A stretch of 64,000 bases of DNA from Nymphaea colorata (GCF_008831285.2 NC_045148.1:248001-312000); one strand, 5' to 3'. Positions 14,701-28,756 are shown, counted from the stretch's first letter. Translations and numbers: made by a program. Notes: generated from the sequence alone by a model not told the origin.

Positions 14701-17700
14701 TAGTTAATGTAAACCAAGGGGTACACAAGGAGGCCTTTTAGAAACTTGGTGCCAGTTTCACTGATCACCAGCAAGCAGGATCAAAGAACTTGTAGAATAC
14801 TGTAACAAGTTTTGGAGCTCCTTGACTTTAAATAGCGGTGCAATTTTCTTTAGCAGCGGTTTAACAAGGCTATTATCAAGCATCAAGGATGGGTGCAATT
14901 ACATTTCTAGTCTAAGGCCATTCAAGCAGCCCATCAGCCATGGTGCAGTGAAACCAGTTCAGGCTTACCTTGTTCCATCTTTCATCAAGAAACTCATTAA
15001 TGGCTATAGCATTTTGTCCGTACATCATAGGCGACAACCAGAATGCCCAGATCCACCAAGGTTGGATATCATCTGAACGAAATATAGAGAAGGCAATTGA
15101 AGTTACAACTTACAACCTGTAGTATGAGTATCATGTTTAAAACTTTTGCCTCCCTTTCTATTTCAGAGACTGTGCAAGTTAAGAAAAGAAGCAACCTAGG
15201 AGAAAGTTCTGAAGTACTAACCTCTAGATATCACAAAGCCACCAAGAGCAAACACTACAAGCAACGCAAAAGTCCCTATTGTGTTAGCAATAACCAGTGT
15301 TCTTCCCACTGCTGCGAGGAACCGAAAAAGAGCAAGTGCCATTTGATGTATGCAGAGATACGCAAGGAATTGCCGGAAGAACCTTAAAGAAGTGCATATA
15401 TATATATATTAGAATTCTTGGAGACACCTAACCAAACTGAGGAACAAGCTTAAATCCAGTAAGAAGAGGAGAAAGGCTGATCCTACGCAAGCTTCACCAG
15501 AAAAGAATAATATGCTTTAGTTGTGAAAATGAGCACATTGAGCAGTTACCTGCTGGCAGCAGGAGCAAACCCAATTGTGTAGTAAGTGAGACAGATCCAT
15601 AATCCTGATTCCAATACAGAAAGTGGGATCCGGAAAATATAAATGGGCAAAGCAAAAGCCCAAGAAGGATAGAACAGGAAATCTCTCTGCTTGTAGAACA
15701 CAGGAAGCCTGGTCACAGTCAGTGCCAACTCAGCCACTCCATTGAACATCACATTGACCAGACCATAGAAGAGAGCACCATAGTATTTCCCACCATCTGC
15801 AAAGGTTTCATGCTTCATTTGAGTCCTCAAAAAGACGGTCATGGCAATTATTGACATGATTGTGATCTGAGTAGTCTTGAATATGTACAAAAAGGAATTT
15901 CTCTTCATAAGGAGCCATTCTCTTGAAAAACAGGCCTTGAACAGATCCCAATTAGAGAGACCGTACTTCTTTGTTTCTAGTGCTGCTGGGTGAGATTTTG
16001 ATCTCTCATATGGAATTTCAAGATCAGCAGCTACCAGGTGGCCAACTCGGAAGGAGCTGAACGCTTGTGAGAATTCCTCAGACGAGATATAGCGATAAGG
16101 CTTATCTCTGTCACCCCAGTACTGCTCCTGATCCTTCCTTGACATTACCTCTTGCAAGAAATCTGCAACTCCTTTCCTCTCTGGGCATTTGAAACCCATG
16201 AACTCGAAGAATTCAAGAACATCCTCCCGCGGACCTTGGTACACAATGTAGCCTTCTGAAAGCAGAATGATGTCGTCAAAGAGATCGTAGGTCTCGGGCG
16301 CAGGTTGCAGAAGAGATATCAGCATTGTTCCATCCATGATATGAACGAACTGTCTCATGAACTTGACAATCTGAAAGGTGGTAGAGCTGTCAAGGCCCGT
16401 AGATATTTCATCCATAAACATAGCTTTAGAAGGTCCTACCAACATCTCACCTGTCACAATTGTCACACACAATCAGGGTGAGTACCTTATTACCCAGTAA
16501 ATTACCGTCATAAAAGTTTTAAAACCAAAACTGGTTAATCAGCAAACAAGACCAGAAACTTCAATTCTTTAAGTTAATTGACTGCAAGCAAAATCTGCAC
16601 ACCTGTTGTCACCCTCTTTTTCTGCCCACCTGAAATCCCTCTCCTCATCTCATCTCCCACAATGATATCCGCACACATATCCAAACCAAGCAGCTGAGAA
16701 CAAGACAGCTCAAAATCACAATGTAAGCCGAAGATCGAACCATTTTACCATGGCCGTCATATGACAGAAGGTATAATCTGTTCATTGTCATTAGCTCTCA
16801 CTGTTCTCTCTCTCTCTCTCTTATGTTCAGTGTGTAATGTACCTTGAGGACATAGTCAGTGACGACGCTGGTCTGCTGGCCTTGGACGGCAGAGGCCTTC
16901 ATGAAGGCGTCGATCTCGGGGTCAGGCTTGATGCCAGCCGCCCTCTCCCTCCTGGAGAGCTCGGTCAGCATGTCGTAGCGCGGGCCGACGCCCTGGCAGC
17001 GGCCGGAGAAGTCGAGCGTCTCCCGGACCGTCATCTCGGCGTTGTGGACGTCGTGCTGGCTGATGTACGCAGCCGTTCTCTCTGGGACGAACTCTGTCAG
17101 CTCGTGCCCGTTGTACGTGATCTTCCCGGCAACCTGTCCATGGCCATTACATGGAGTTCATGCATAATAGGACGCGCAAGTGAGACTGAAATATGATGTT
17201 CTTTCTTATTATTGTGCATTAGGTGGGTCGCCATTGAGGGCATATATATCTTGTGATCCATCAAATTACGCATCGAAAGAGAACTAAATTCTTCATCTTC
17301 CATCTCTTGTGATAAGTTCTTTCTGTAAGCAGTTTCAGTAAAAAAAAAAAAAGCATCATTCGTTGGCTCTGTGTAGGCGCCGTGATCATTTCCCACAAGT
17401 TTCTGCTGAAACCCAATTGCACAAAATTAAAATTACATATATTCTCGAAACAACCGTTGAATGTGCTATTTCAAAATTCTGACCATGATCATCATGCTTC
17501 AAATTAAATCCGATATTGTAACGTAAGAGAAGCTTCTTTGGCATCTGCTAGTTTTATCAGAAAGCATCGAACGTGATTATAGTTCATATGATATCCACCA
17601 CAATCGACCATTTCATGACTGTGAACATGGTAATTTCTTATTACATTTTTTATATGATTCATGTTGAGACGAGTGGGCCATTGCCAAAGCACACGCTCGC

Positions 17701-17916
17701 TGGTGATATTTGATGTTTTATTTTCTAGTAATGTACAATTGCAATGTTTACTAGTGCTACTCGTACATAGTATGCATAGGCTGGGTTGTTTCAGCCTTCT
17801 TTTCATCAGAACTCGCAGTCTCGGTGCTTTCAGCACGGCCGAGTTCCAAAAGCATTCACGCCGGACCTATATTTCTGTTAATTTTTTCGAGTTTAATGTT
17901 GTATAAATTTTCAAGG

Positions 17917-17949
<33 letters not shown>

Positions 17950-18609
17950 AAAGACGACATGCAGCTATAAATTTTCATATAACAGACTTAAAAAGAACTA
18001 TTTGAGTCCTCCGTTCTAAAGAGAATAGACGGTGGAGATCATATAAAAGGCAATCTATTTTTTCAATAATCTAAAATACCCTTTAAAGAAAAGAAGAAAA
18101 GATAAATAAAATAGTTTTTTAGAAATGAATTTTTTGTCTCCTTTAAAATGTTTGGACGCTTAGAAATACAATTTGACTTATACTCATTCAATATCGTCTG
18201 ATTTCAAAGAAATCGACAGCCCCACATGATTTCTACCCTTATGAAGGTTTGACAACCAAATCTTGGATATGGAGATCTGACAACCATCTCTTTAAACGCA
18301 TATGGTCCACAAAGAAAGAGGGAGCTGAACATAGTTACAGTGAGCGGACAAGCATATGAGATGGACTTAAAACGATAGGTAGGTGCACGACCACGACTTT
18401 CCCACCTCTTCTGTTTTAATGTGGCCAGCTACAGACGTAAAAATGGACATCCAACGGCCACCAACTTACTAAAAGTTACATAAAGTTCGATCTTACAGGC
18501 AGTGGGGACGCCTGCAATTATTAATCATTCACACATATCCATATATACACAAGTCAAGTGGACCTACTGAAACTGTACCAAATTCAATATCCATACATAT
18601 ATATATATA

Positions 18610-18648
<39 letters not shown>

Positions 18649-19027
18649 CACTCTAAGTTTGTTTTTATCCAACTTGCCAGCAAGAGCGAGGAGCAAGGTC
18701 GTCTTCCCGGAGCCGGGAGGCCCGAGCAACAGGGTCATCCTGCGCAATTTTTGAACGTCTAAAACTGATTGAACAGAAAGTTTTCTAGCAATACTGGTCA
18801 GTCATTATTCATGCAGAATACATGAAGGATCATGAGTTTCAAACATTCAACACTTGGTAAAAAGAAATAAAATGAAGAAAGCACCGACCTTGAAGGCCTT
18901 AGAGTCCCCGACACTTCATTCAGTATTTTCAGGACTCTTTTCTTGGATGGGGTGAGCCTCAGCAGCCCCAGAATTCCCTGCGTCGTCCCACACCAAACGA
19001 AACACATTAAATATGTTTACATAGATA

Positions 19028-19084
<57 letters not shown>

Positions 19085-21224
19085 CTAAGCTGCTGATCGT
19101 GATCTACTGGTTAAACAAATCACGGGTCCACAATAGAAAAGCCTTCCGAGACCAACGAAAAGCATGTTGTCCGTAGCTACTTAAGATTCGGTACATTTAA
19201 TGGCTTCCCACTTTTAGGCAAGGAAAACGGGTCCGGCCTTTTGAATCGGGAAGCGTTAATTGGATCAACTACATGCTATCGCTGTTCGAGTATTAAGACT
19301 ACCCAATAGTCCATGCTTTTCGGGACCCCATGAAATTTATAGTCTTCTCATGCAAATAAGAGGGTCCGGTTCGTTTTCGCATATCCCAAATCCTAGATCT
19401 GGATACGGGTCTATATGGCTTCCGCTTACTCTTTTCGGATCATGAACCTGGTAGGGGTGCTGAATGAACCGCGGCGACCGACAATCGGCCGCCGGGCACG
19501 TGACGGTGCGTCGGCCGGAGGCATTTTCTCAGGATCCTCGGCGGGGGAAGCGGGTGCGAATCCATCTTCTTATTTTCCGCCATGACTTGATGCCCTGAGC
19601 CCGCGCAACGGGAAGACGGAGAGCGGGAGATGTCGCGAATCTCGCGCTCAGGAAATTCTTGCCGGGAAATTCAAGGCCGTTCTTTTGCTTTGCCAGGAAA
19701 ATTCTCAACAAAAAAGATGCCGATATTTGTCATAAAGAGTTATACGAACAGAAGGAATAAGATTATTATTGGCATAAAAGAAACGGAAGACTTAAACCTG
19801 ATTCGTTGAATTTGACTATGAAAAGAAATAATTGAAGTTTCAAAAAGGTGCTGCTAAATTAAAATGGCAGCGTCTTTGAGAAGGCGATTCCAGATTCGTC
19901 TGATATAATTTTTTTTTCTAATCGTTAGCCTTTAACATCCTTAGTTTCTATCTTTTTCCCCATGGCTTCTGAATTTCGAAGGGATACTCAAAGGTGTATT
20001 AATCATAGAACTATTTCCAATGACAATTGAGAGAGGGGGAGAACCTCAAGAGAGTTGATGGTGGCATTGAGGAGAGTGGGGAGGGCTCTACTTCCCACGT
20101 ACGCGTCGGCCTCCACTGCGAGATCCTCGAACCGGACCTCTATTTTTGGGAGATCGATCCCCACCCTGCGTCGAAAAAATAATTCGTGAATTAATTAATA
20201 ACAGCAATCATAAATAAAGTGAGAAGTCGATTCAAAGGCTTCGTCTTCATGATCAAGAGGTCGTCGGAAAATGCTAAACAAAGATATAGAATGGGACGAT
20301 TCCTGATATAGATTAGCGCGACCAACTTTTACGTTCTTTAAGCATTCTCTTGATCAATGGTGACGAAAAGTAACGAAGGAGAAGTGAGCACAGAAAAGCA
20401 GAAAGCATTGGCAGTTGGTAGAAAGGCAGCAACCATTGGCAGTGCACCATGCGCGGAAGCGCTCACTGCAAAGTAATTTAGTAAAACTCAAGGACCTTAA
20501 GGGAAACGGAAATTCTTGACAGGAGGACGTGGAAAGCAGTGAGTCCTGTGACTCCTTCCCGGCGGAGAAAGTGATGGAGAGAAAGTCTAATAACTTCACT
20601 AATCAATTCATGGACACGATTTCATTTGCTGGCAGCCTGCCGTGGCAACAATAACTTCATCTTCCGTCGAGTTAATGAGTCTTCCTGTTTCGTGGCATCT
20701 TCGCAGAGAGAGAGGGAGAGCATTTATCTCGTTGATTTACTATTTGACATAGTTAATATTATTTTTTCCTTGACATGTGCAGAGGAGGAACAGATTGAGG
20801 ACCAACAGAATCAATTTAGCGTAAAAATTAGTATATGCGTGTGAGAGAGAGGGAGGGAGAGATCGGCGAACCTGTCGGCCCTTTCCCTGAGGCGGAGCAG
20901 GAACTTCTCGTTGTCCTCCTCGACGGCCCTCAGCACGTTATCCAGCAGCTGCCGTCGGCCGGCGACGCCCAGCCTCCTGACGTCCACCTCCCCAAGAACC
21001 ACCTTCCCGTCGTCCATCACCTGCCTGAGCACCCCCCTCCTCATCCGGTCGTAGGTGGGCAGCCTCTCCAGCGCCGCCCATGTCAGCGCCTGCTCGTCGT
21101 CCTCCTCCTCCCCTCTTATGCTCCTGCTAAACACGTCGTCGGCGCTCACCCACACCTCCCTGAAGCTCCCCGCCAGCCCACGCCCGACGCTGCTCGTCGA
21201 CCTCAGATCGCTCGACGACGCCAT
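8724..21224 (-). CDS. PDR-type full-size ABCG transporter, copy B (complete, 20 exons)
   Basis: Full-length PDR exporter, 1466 aa, usual size for the family. Exons: 20872-21224, 20045-20165, 18889-18977, 18652-18739, 16843-17133, 16603-16693, 15550-16450, 15222-15382, 14969-15072, 14405-14570, 14187-14318, 13950-14086, 12842-13174, 12454-12744, 12287-12370, 11371-11504, 11041-11268, 9798-9969, 9249-9503, 8724-8993; sum 4401 nt, an exact multiple of 3, ending in TAA. NBD1: Walker [10 protein letters not shown] (Lys200), signature ISGGQ (334-338), Walker B FMDE (358-359). NBD2: Walker [10 protein letters not shown] (Lys916), degenerate signature LSTEQ (1018), Walker B FMDE (1041-1042), H-loop CTIHQP. 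TMD1 is in exons 7-10 and TMD2 in exons 17-20, ending in the family C-terminus LNFQRR. The ATG at 21224 has A at -3 and G at +4; an in-frame ATG at 21440 would add 72 non-family residues. Exon 1 uses a weak donor (GTTCGC). Confidence 0.95.
18613..18646. repeat. (GA)n microsatellite touching a splice donor of PDR copy B
   Basis: On the plus strand this is an uninterrupted GA run. On the gene's strand intron 4 therefore starts GTGAGT followed at once by about 17 CT units and then an AT stretch. The tract is intronic but lies within about 6 nt of the exon 4 donor (exon end 18652). Confidence 0.9.
19029..19081. repeat. (AT)n microsatellite in intron 2 of PDR copy B
   Basis: Pure AT dinucleotide run of about 50 bp within the intron between exons 2 and 3. 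It is self-complementary, so it can form a cruciform or an RNA hairpin. A shorter AT run sits at 17922-17946 in intron 4. Confidence 0.9.
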
Positions 21225-22919
21225 GATCGCCCCTCCTCCCAGGCGCCACCGCCTACCAAGATCCAATCTATCAACAAAGATCCGCTTACATCCCTCCCGC
21301 CTGAAATCGGCAGCCGGACACAGAGAGAGAGAGAGAAAGAGAAAAGGCGCTAAAAATAACGAATATATGGGGGAGGGGCCGAGGGAGGGCAGATATGAAT
21401 AATGAGGCGATGAAGTGAAATGAATGAGGCGATGGGACACAGTGAAGTAAAGGGTGATGACGCACAGGCGTGCGAGCGCCTCCCTTTCTAGAGCCGCTCT
21501 TGTTCTTCGTTGCCCGGTTGAGCTTCTGGATTTGATTTCGGCTTGTCTTATATATTATAAATAAATTTTGATGTTTTTATTCGTGAAGCCTCTGTTTGCA
21601 AAGTATCTTACAAACTTAAGTAGTTATATGTAATTTTTCTAATCTTAAGCAATTCTCTGTAAGTGCATAAAAAACGAGACGCAAAATTTTATAAAATATC
21701 ACTTGCAAAGTTTCTCTCTCTCTCTCTCTCTCTCTAAACGAAAAGAACAACAACCAATATATTCACTTTTCAAAAGAAAGTCATCCGGTACTTTGAGAAG
21801 TACTGTAAATCAAATCAATCAAATGGCTCACGATTGAGACGTCTGTAGACCCTCTTTCTTCCTCTCCTACGCACGCAAAGTTTTCACTGAATCGCCTCCT
21901 TTTCTTTTGTCTTCGTTTCTGACATGTTCTACAATAAAAATAACTTTTATATGATCAGTTTCAGATGAATTCATATTTGTTTGTTTGCCAATTTGCATGA
22001 AATAACAGATGCATTACATTCAAAGTTGAAGGACGAAAGAAGTTAATCACAAGCAGCGTGACATGATCGACGCATGTATGTGGCTTCGTGTTCCTTCCTT
22101 CCTCAATAAATTTGGTTCCACTCTGCAACTCATGAGTTCGATCGAGTAGGAAGCATCGCAACTTGTGTTGTGTTGACGACGAGTCGAAAGATTATAAGAA
22201 TATCATGTGAAGATGTTAATTTTGGCCTTCTTCCGCTGTCAAAAGTAAGTAGAAGCATTCAAGTCTTGGTCGACTGCCCATATCAGAAATGGTGACTCAA
22301 CATAATGCCAGGACATTCTGGAAATCCTAGTGGGTCAGTGGTGGCTGTGGTCCGCTTCTTATAAACACAAACTCCAAAATCAATAATTCAATGACTTTGA
22401 GATATCATAAATGGTATTTCGTTTTCTGTTCATTGCGCCACAACTTCCCAAGTTTCGATTGAAAATTAAATGAAAAACTTATAGAGAGGCGATTAATGCT
22501 TCAACCAAAATAATGTATAACAAATTTGTGTTCAACTTTAGGAGGAGTTCTAGAAGAGTCATCTACTAAAAAGAAAACAATAATTCTTGCCCTACGGCTA
22601 CCTCTATCTCCAATAGTTAATCAACTGCGTACTAATTTGTTTAAAATAAATGATAAACTACTATGAAGTAACAAACTCAATAAAGCAAAGCAAAATATGG
22701 AATGATAATACTTTAGACATACTTGCTAACTTTTTATGACAAGATAATTAAAAATATTAACTTTTAACGTCCCATAACCAACAAAGTATCTCATTTAACA
22801 GTATTCAAGAATGATCATCAATGACAGCAACATATAATGAACAATATATTTTCTATAATAATGTAATATACAATAAAATTGACCGGTTATAATGTCACGG
22901 GCTAACTTTTTTAAGTCTA

Positions 22920-23600
22920 TTTGGCATGCGCGGCGCCGAAGGTTTCTCAATCCTTCGGCCAGCCTGACTCATTCTCAATGTAGCAGAAGCCTTCATTGAT
23001 CTTCTGGGACCATAGACTAGACGATGAGTGTTATGCACTCGGCATACCATCACCTAAGATTATTCCACAAGCAGACCATCGACAAGTCGTGGTCATGAGG
23101 TTCTGTCAGAACATCGTCATTCCTCTAGGTGCTTATCTACTTTCATACGAAATCTGTGTGGGGGTATACTTCCATTGGGAGGAAGTCCTCAGTCGAAGCC
23201 AGTTGACGACTATATGTCATTAAGCAAGACGGCCAACTATCGCCGTACGCGACGACGAGCATTCACTTACTGACTCTACATGGTTGTAGACGTAACATAT
23301 GTGTCCATCGTGAGAATTGCATCTAACCCATGCGCACCCCCATGCGCATCCAAACACTACGCATGGGGAACCCATCTGATTCCCCAACGACGGACTTGCA
23401 CTTTCAAAGGGACCCACGACCATGATGCACTTATACGCTTCGTCACTACATCACCGCGTTGCACATCTACGTGCATTGCTTTTTGCTTGACTTAACATCT
23501 GATTGAATCTCACATGCTTCCCGAGCAATGCTTAAGCTGACCAAGCAGCATCCCCTTCTACTGGCTTGGCCGGGCCATTCATTATGGGTCCGCAACAATA
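22920..23600. mobile_element. Possible transposable-element remnant (GC-richer block)
   Basis: The base composition shifts from AT-rich flanks to a mixed, GC-richer texture at about 22925 and back at about 23600. Near its left edge is a small hairpin: GCCGAAGG and CCTTCGGC as complementary arms around 22935-22960. Short GC-rich direct repeats (CATGCGCA) occur near 23332-23349. There is no ORF of note and I could not define terminal repeats or a target-site duplication, so the class is open. Confidence 0.25.
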
Positions 23601-25720
23601 AAGCCCACGACAATATTTTTGTAACAGTGCATAACCGAAAGTACATTTTTTTTACAGTTTATCAACAATCATATCTTTGCGGCAATAAATTTTTGTTATT
23701 GCAGTTTGCAATCAACAATGTACTTGTATCACAAAATATAGGTATGTAATGTGCATATGAATCCATTAACCTTAGGTAAAACTCGATTTTGGCTAAATAT
23801 GTTTTGATGAAACCAGCAATGTGACAAGTCAATAAATTCTCTTCATTTCATTGAGAAAGCTGTCGATAGTTATTTGACCTGTAGTGTACTAGTCAAACTA
23901 GCTCTTAATTTCTATCAAAGACCGAACTAGCACAACTTTGTCTATTGAATGCAAAACAATAAACATCCAATAATTGAGAAGAAATGTTCTTAATTGTTCA
24001 AATTGTTTGGATTGCTAAGCTCGACTTAATTGGACTGCCTAGTAATATTCAATTTAAACTCGAACTTAGGTGCTATCCTTTTGTAACTGCATTCAAATTT
24101 AACTAGCATAAGATCCAATTTTTATCCAGATCGTCATTGGATCTCAAGTTGATACAAAATTTGGATTCAAATTCAACAGCGTGATTACATACCAAGTCTG
24201 GATTATTAGTTTCATTTTTTTTCACTAAATTTAGTTAATGGATTGGAAATCAGATGCATACACACACACACACACGCAACCTTGTCTTCTTTGTTATTTT
24301 TTTAATTAAATTTTATTCTTAAGAGTAAAATGGCCTATTCAATGTGCCACTAAAATTATTAAATAGTTCTGGGATGGATTGACCGAGACGGTTCACCGAA
24401 TCAGCAACCCAAAGTCTTCTCTGACCAACTGAGCAAAGTTTTGTTGGCAATTTGAAAGCTACCTACCTAAAGCATTTAAAACCCCTTTTTTCCCTTTTTG
24501 TTTGTGGCCACAATTTGATACTTATCACGAATTTAAAAAAAAAAAAAGAAATTAAAGAGAAAAAGTCAACTCTGCTATTAAGGGGTTTGATGGTGTGAAT
24601 TCCAAGCTTGAACAAGTAGGCAAAGTGCAAAGGACCGCCCTCTGTAATTGTGCTTTCCGTTGAATTTCATGAAAGGTAGATAAATAATATACATATAAAA
24701 AGAAACGACTTGTAGGAAAAAATAATGAAATATATAAAATTAAGTCTATTAAAATTATGCCCAACGCCAGATGTTGTTGGTTAGCTAAAAAATAAAATGG
24801 CGTTGCTTAAAACAGCAATTACATTGACATTGACATAGTTGTGATGCAACAAAAAAATTGAGGGCAGAGTTGCTAAAAGTTAGTATGTATGTTCATCATA
24901 TATATATATGTTAAATGTATCAGCCTTTTTAGATATTCACATATTTGGATTTGAATACAAACAAAATTTAAAATCCAATTTCACAATTTAAATCAAATGT
25001 TACTTACATTTGAATCTGAATTTTGAACTAAACCTTGATCGATTTTCAAACTATAAGAGCATTTGATATAAAATATTTTTTAAAACTAAATCTGAATATA
25101 TGAATTCGAATCCAATTACATATTTATGTATATCTGAATCTGATCAAATGTCGTTTCTTAAATCCAAATCCGGTTTGATTTCTTAGTTGGATATTGATTT
25201 TTTTTTTTCATATTCATTTTTTTAAAGAATGGTTCAATTGAATACCCAATCCAAATCAATACGTTGACATCCCTATAATATGGTATATTTCAGACCCACT
25301 TATCCCATTTAAACCGATTCACTCTCTAAACAACTCGACCTCTAAACCACATCCAATCTGCAGGTTGGTCCAATGGGGCGGAAAGTCCACCCCTATAGAG
25401 GTAGTCCACAAAGGCTGACCATGGTGGGTGGCGACTTACCGTGTGCTACAATTACTCATAAATTGTTGCTGCAATGTTACTCTACTTCTCTGTTTTTGTG
25501 ATGCTGGAATTATTAGCCTTACCTTCCTAATCTTGCTTCTTTTTCACGTTCCTTGTTGCTGACATATCCCAGTTGCTGGATTACTTGACCATTAAGGTTG
25601 GTTTAATGGTTTTCTTGTGCTAGGATACCAGGTGCTACAGTTATTAACTCCGACATGATCTTGGAACTTAAGTTTGACATTTATTCCTCAGATTGACTTG
25701 TTCAGTAAGCTAAGGATTAG

Positions 25721-26428
25721 ATTCGAGTTCAGCCTTCCGATGCTAATGGTGGCAATTCTGCAGAGAAACTAGAGTCAGCACAGTCCGGCAAGGAAGGCCC
25801 TTTCAGTTGTCTCGCTATACTTCAACTTGCATATAGGTGAAGTACCGCTACTAGTCTCCGTTCCTATCCATTATGCTAATATCATTTGAATTTGACAGGG
25901 AAATAATCACATCTTTGCATTCCTGTCAGGCCTACACCAGTCATCAGACTAATAAATGGAGACAGGTATGAGATATGGTTCACAAAATTTGAAACTTATG
26001 TCAGGATGCAACCTGCGCAAAATTAAGATCCACAGTTTCTCAACGACTCAACATCAAAAACTCCACATGCTTGTCAGCCTATTGTAGTTCAGATGAAGAA
26101 GAGAACTTACGGTTAGTTTTCCGGAAATTTGCAAAACACACCACATGTTTGTCAGCATCGATGGAGCAGCGATCGACTTCCGGCAAAGCTCCGTCCTGTG
26201 GACGGCCCGTTGCCGGCTCTGGGTGGTTCAGTTGAAGAACATCTGCGCGGTTTCAGGATTTAAGTACTTTGCTCATCACGTCTGACAAAAAGGATTAAGA
26301 AACTTCAGCTAGATGGCGTGCCGGTCAGAGCTAGATCCATTCCACCTCATTGGAAGGTTGTTCAAGTTGAAGCAAATTACGGTCAACATGATGCTCTGTT
26401 GGTCGACCCCAGCTTGTCTGCAAAATAG
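25721..26428 (+). pseudogene. Coding-like exon remnants, family not recognised
   Basis: Two stretches read like exons. 25721-25835 is open after a TAG and ends in AG before GTGAAG, with a hydrophilic Ser/Gly/Glu-rich translation. 26282-26428 is open for 48 codons to a TAG and has a plausible globular composition (includes [14 protein letters not shown]). Between them the frames are closed. The pieces may be from one decayed gene or be chance. I do not recognise the family. Confidence 0.25.
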
Positions 26429-26498
26429 GAGGCTTGAAGCTGTGTTTGACAGACCGGAATGTAAGATCCCAGACTAATCTGAGATCGAGATAATCCTC

Positions 26499-26655
<157 letters not shown>

Positions 26656-28756
26656 GTTAGACCTACAAGGAACTATTTTGGCTATAGGTTTTTTCTATAT
26701 TAACCATTGGAAAAAAAAAACAAAAACTGTGAATTAATATTAGATGACTAAAAGGCTCAGTCTGTTTATATCTTTATTTTTCTCTCAACCGCTCAAGTCC
26801 AATAAATCAATGACCTAAATTGTTCCTAATAGATTTAATAGCTAATGGTTTGTCATCTAACTCTCTCTCTCTACATGTGCGATCGATAGCATGCATGTGC
26901 ATGTATATTTGTATAATAGAGGGAGAGAGATGGTTAGAATAGCACTGTGGAATCTACTGCATTTAGTGCTGGCGTAGCTCCAGCAGTCCTTTCACCTAAA
27001 ATCTATATCATACAATAAGTTATTACCCCACTGCAGAACGTGGACTCTCAATGCTACGGCCATAAAGTCTAGTCTTCCCACTTGAAAAAAAGAAAAGAAA
27101 AGAAAAGAAAGAAAGAAAGATATCATCTATAGCAGAACTAGTGAAGTCTGATGCAACGCTGCTGTATACAATTTCGAAATGATTAATGTACTCTCTATGC
27201 CAACCATGTCCCAATCATGCATCTCTACTGTCGGCTGCTGTGGCTTCACATCTTAATTCTTGAAAACTGAAATCAATAGTTTCTTTCCATAAAAAAATTG
27301 TACAATCTACAGAATCATACGTCCGTCCACTCCATCCGCATCAGGTTCAGAAGAAATGAAGACCTCTCCACCTCCACTATTTCTCAACGTATTTGATAGT
27401 ATATCTTTAGTAGTTCTCAAACTTACAGTTTGATAGAAAACCTAGATTTGAGGACGTAGACTGCATGTGATCAAACTTTCAGACCAAAGATAATCAAGCG
27501 CTAAAGAAGGGAATTCAAGTGTAAGATATTTTGTGGATAAATTCTCTGCGCATTTAAAATGGAGATCATGTGAATCAAGGTGAAGAATGTCTGAGTGTTG
27601 AGTTAAAACACTCCAAGTTGCCACCTTGGTGGTACAACTTTTTCCAATCCCAATGACAAAATAGAATTTAGTGAATCGATGTATAAAAAATGCATGATAG
27701 TGAGTTTCCAAGGTTCAATAAGACCGATTAAATCATAAAGATCTTTACATTGGTCGGCTTACCACCCGTCATGCAGCTCACTCAAAAGTTGGGGAAACTA
27801 ATTCCCTGATCGAGTTCTTCATAGTTGCATTCTTTAACTTTCTGGTTAAGGAGCCCTAATACTTTGAATTTTAAGCTGTCAGAGACAGTACTTATATATA
27901 GATAAATAAAAATCATGGAAGTATCAATGTGTAAATATGTTAAGTTTTGTGGGCTGATTGGGCAATGGTCCACATTAGCCCACACCTGCTACTGTTATAA
28001 TCTGCACTTATTAGTTTGGATGCCTTTCGTCTTCAAATGAGCGGTCCTATAGAGATACCAGATGGCATCACTTGTCTGGTTTTTGAACTTGATTGAATCT
28101 AGTTTATTTCCCTTCGTATATAAATATGTTCCAAAAATTGATGCAGGTTCGTAAGCATATAATCTACGCTCAAGCCGTTCATGGCAAAAAATATGATCAG
28201 CTTCAAAACTATACACCAAATTTGCATCCAATTACCATTAGCACTACTGAATCTAATCAAACCAATTCAAAATTGGGTGACAGTAATTAAATAATTCCGA
28301 CCCATTGGCATCAGTGCACATCAATGTAAGCGGCCCCTTTGAAATGGCAATTTCCATCTGCATCTAGCGGACAACTCATAGGATTCAAAACGTTTTTCAA
28401 GTCAAGATCCAAATCTAATAATGGGATCCAAACCTTGAGTATAGATTACGAAATTCCTCGAATAAAAATAATATTTTTTAAGAGAAGATGGGCGCAGTGG
28501 TGTAAATGGGGTGAATGTGGTCGCAGTTGGGCTTTGAAAGAAATCTGGGAGCTCCGAGGAGGCCGTTGTTTTTGGCGGTGCAGTTTTTTCCCACCATCGC
28601 CTGCCCATGGTTCCGTTATCGAGGGCGTGGACCTTCTTCGTCTACGTCCAAGCATCCGGAAATGGTCCGACCCCTTGACGTGTTTCCCAAATCCAAATTG
28701 CAGCGGGCACGTCGCTCGTATACCCGTTGAGCTTGTGGGCGCCCCTTAACCAGAAC

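Noticed and set aside
20835-21402. Long plus-strand open frames opposite PDR copy B exon 1
   Set aside because: They are antisense shadows of a GC-rich exon; the minus-strand frame matches the PDR family.
21361-21440. In-frame upstream ATG at 21440 as the start of PDR copy B
   Set aside because: It would add 72 residues with a hydrophobic Ser/Phe/Leu stretch not known in PDR proteins; the ATG at 21224 has better context and matches the paralogue.
27442-28231. Several minus-strand frames upstream of HDA9
   Set aside because: I looked for a linked retroelement or gene across the three frames but found no shared family, motif or splice continuity.
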